From Clostridia bacterium (GTDB lineage Bacteria; Bacillota; Clostridia; Oscillospirales; Acutalibacteraceae), in contig JAFOXT010000141.1 of NCBI GenBank assembly GCA_017425745.1, forward strand, positions 1-5,299: a stretch of 5,299 nt of DNA, given 5' to 3'. Positions 5,180 through 5,299 of this stretch are shown in pieces; positions within the stretch are counted from its first letter, which is position 1, and every line of letters starts with the position of its first letter. The notes beneath the pieces are model-generated. The model was given only the letters and a program-made list of their open reading frames with translations. It had not been told where the DNA came from and searched no databases. Made by a program: the position numbers and the translations under genes.

Positions 5180-5299
5180 ATGGTATCAAACAAGGAAGAA
5201 AGACAGATAATTGCACAGAACAAAAAAGCTCAGCACGACTATTTTGTTCTTGAAACCTACGAAGCAGGAATTGAGCTTTTCGGCACAGAGGTAAAATCA
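5180..5299 (+). CDS. smpB: SsrA-binding protein SmpB, N-terminal part (cut by window end)
   Basis: SmpB binds tmRNA (SsrA) and brings it to stalled ribosomes for trans-translation. Only the first 40 codons are in the window and the frame is open to the last base. Residues 14-40 carry the family's opening motif: NKKAQHDYF (14-22), the EAGIELFGTEVKS stretch (28-40) that begins the beta-barrel and matches the usual GI-L-GTEVKS signature. The RBS AGGAGG (5165-5170) lies 9 bases before ATG. The N-terminal extension before NKKA is the usual short one. The gene follows the three-way-junction repeat; no promoter of its own is evident. Its remainder, and whether ssrA or rnr is nearby, lies outside the window. 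Confidence 0.95.
   Translation, partial: MVSNKEERQIIAQNKKAQHDYFVLETYEAGIELFGTEVKS

Noticed and set aside
1..5299. CRISPR array, transposase, integrase, attachment sites or phage genes
   Set aside because: I looked for regularly spaced repeats and for recognisable mobile-element proteins and saw none; the only repeats are the short ones listed.

Overview
The window looks like a chromosomal housekeeping segment from a low- to mid-GC Gram-positive bacterium, most likely a gut-type member of the Clostridia (Ruminococcaceae/Oscillospirales-like). The evidence is strong AAGGAG-type ribosome binding sites at 7-9 nt spacing, AT-rich spacers with TTGATT/TATAAT promoters, the order SRP RNA - dnaX - ybaB - recR known from Bacillus and other Firmicutes, a DUF6440-type small protein, and a dispersed-repeat-like element typical in appearance of these genomes. 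The taxonomic call is inference. No phage, plasmid, transposase or CRISPR is visible.

Layout. 1-136: AT-rich upstream region with a candidate promoter. 137-811: membrane protein of the TVP38/TMEM64 (VTT, DedA-superfamily) group. 889-1824: unrecognised membrane-anchored extracytoplasmic protein with a Thr/Ala/Pro repeat stalk and its own likely promoter; it ends at a hairpin terminator (1841-1876). 1877-2183: a strong promoter region, then the signal recognition particle RNA. The RNA core is 2006-2122, lengthened by a basal helix to 1988-2140 that runs straight into a T-tract. 2184-3842 dnaX, 3884-4216 ybaB/ebfC, 4216-4818 recR: the clamp-loader/recombination operon, with ybaB and recR overlapping by one base. 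4819-4907: spacer carrying a perfect 11-bp inverted repeat. 4908-5099: DUF6440-like small protein. 5101-5154: a repeat-like element able to fold as a three-way junction. 5180-5299: start of smpB, cut by the window edge.

How they work together. DnaX loads the sliding clamp during replication, YbaB is a nucleoid-associated DNA-binding protein, and RecR acts with RecF/RecO in gap repair. The SRP RNA directs co-translational membrane targeting and SmpB partners tmRNA in ribosome rescue. These genes are essential or near-essential and well conserved. I do not see a clear new multi-gene system. The points most worth a second look are the SRP RNA whose own closing helix may serve as its terminator (and may lead into dnaX by read-through), the two structured intergenic elements around the DUF6440-like gene, and the unrecognised surface protein at 889-1824.
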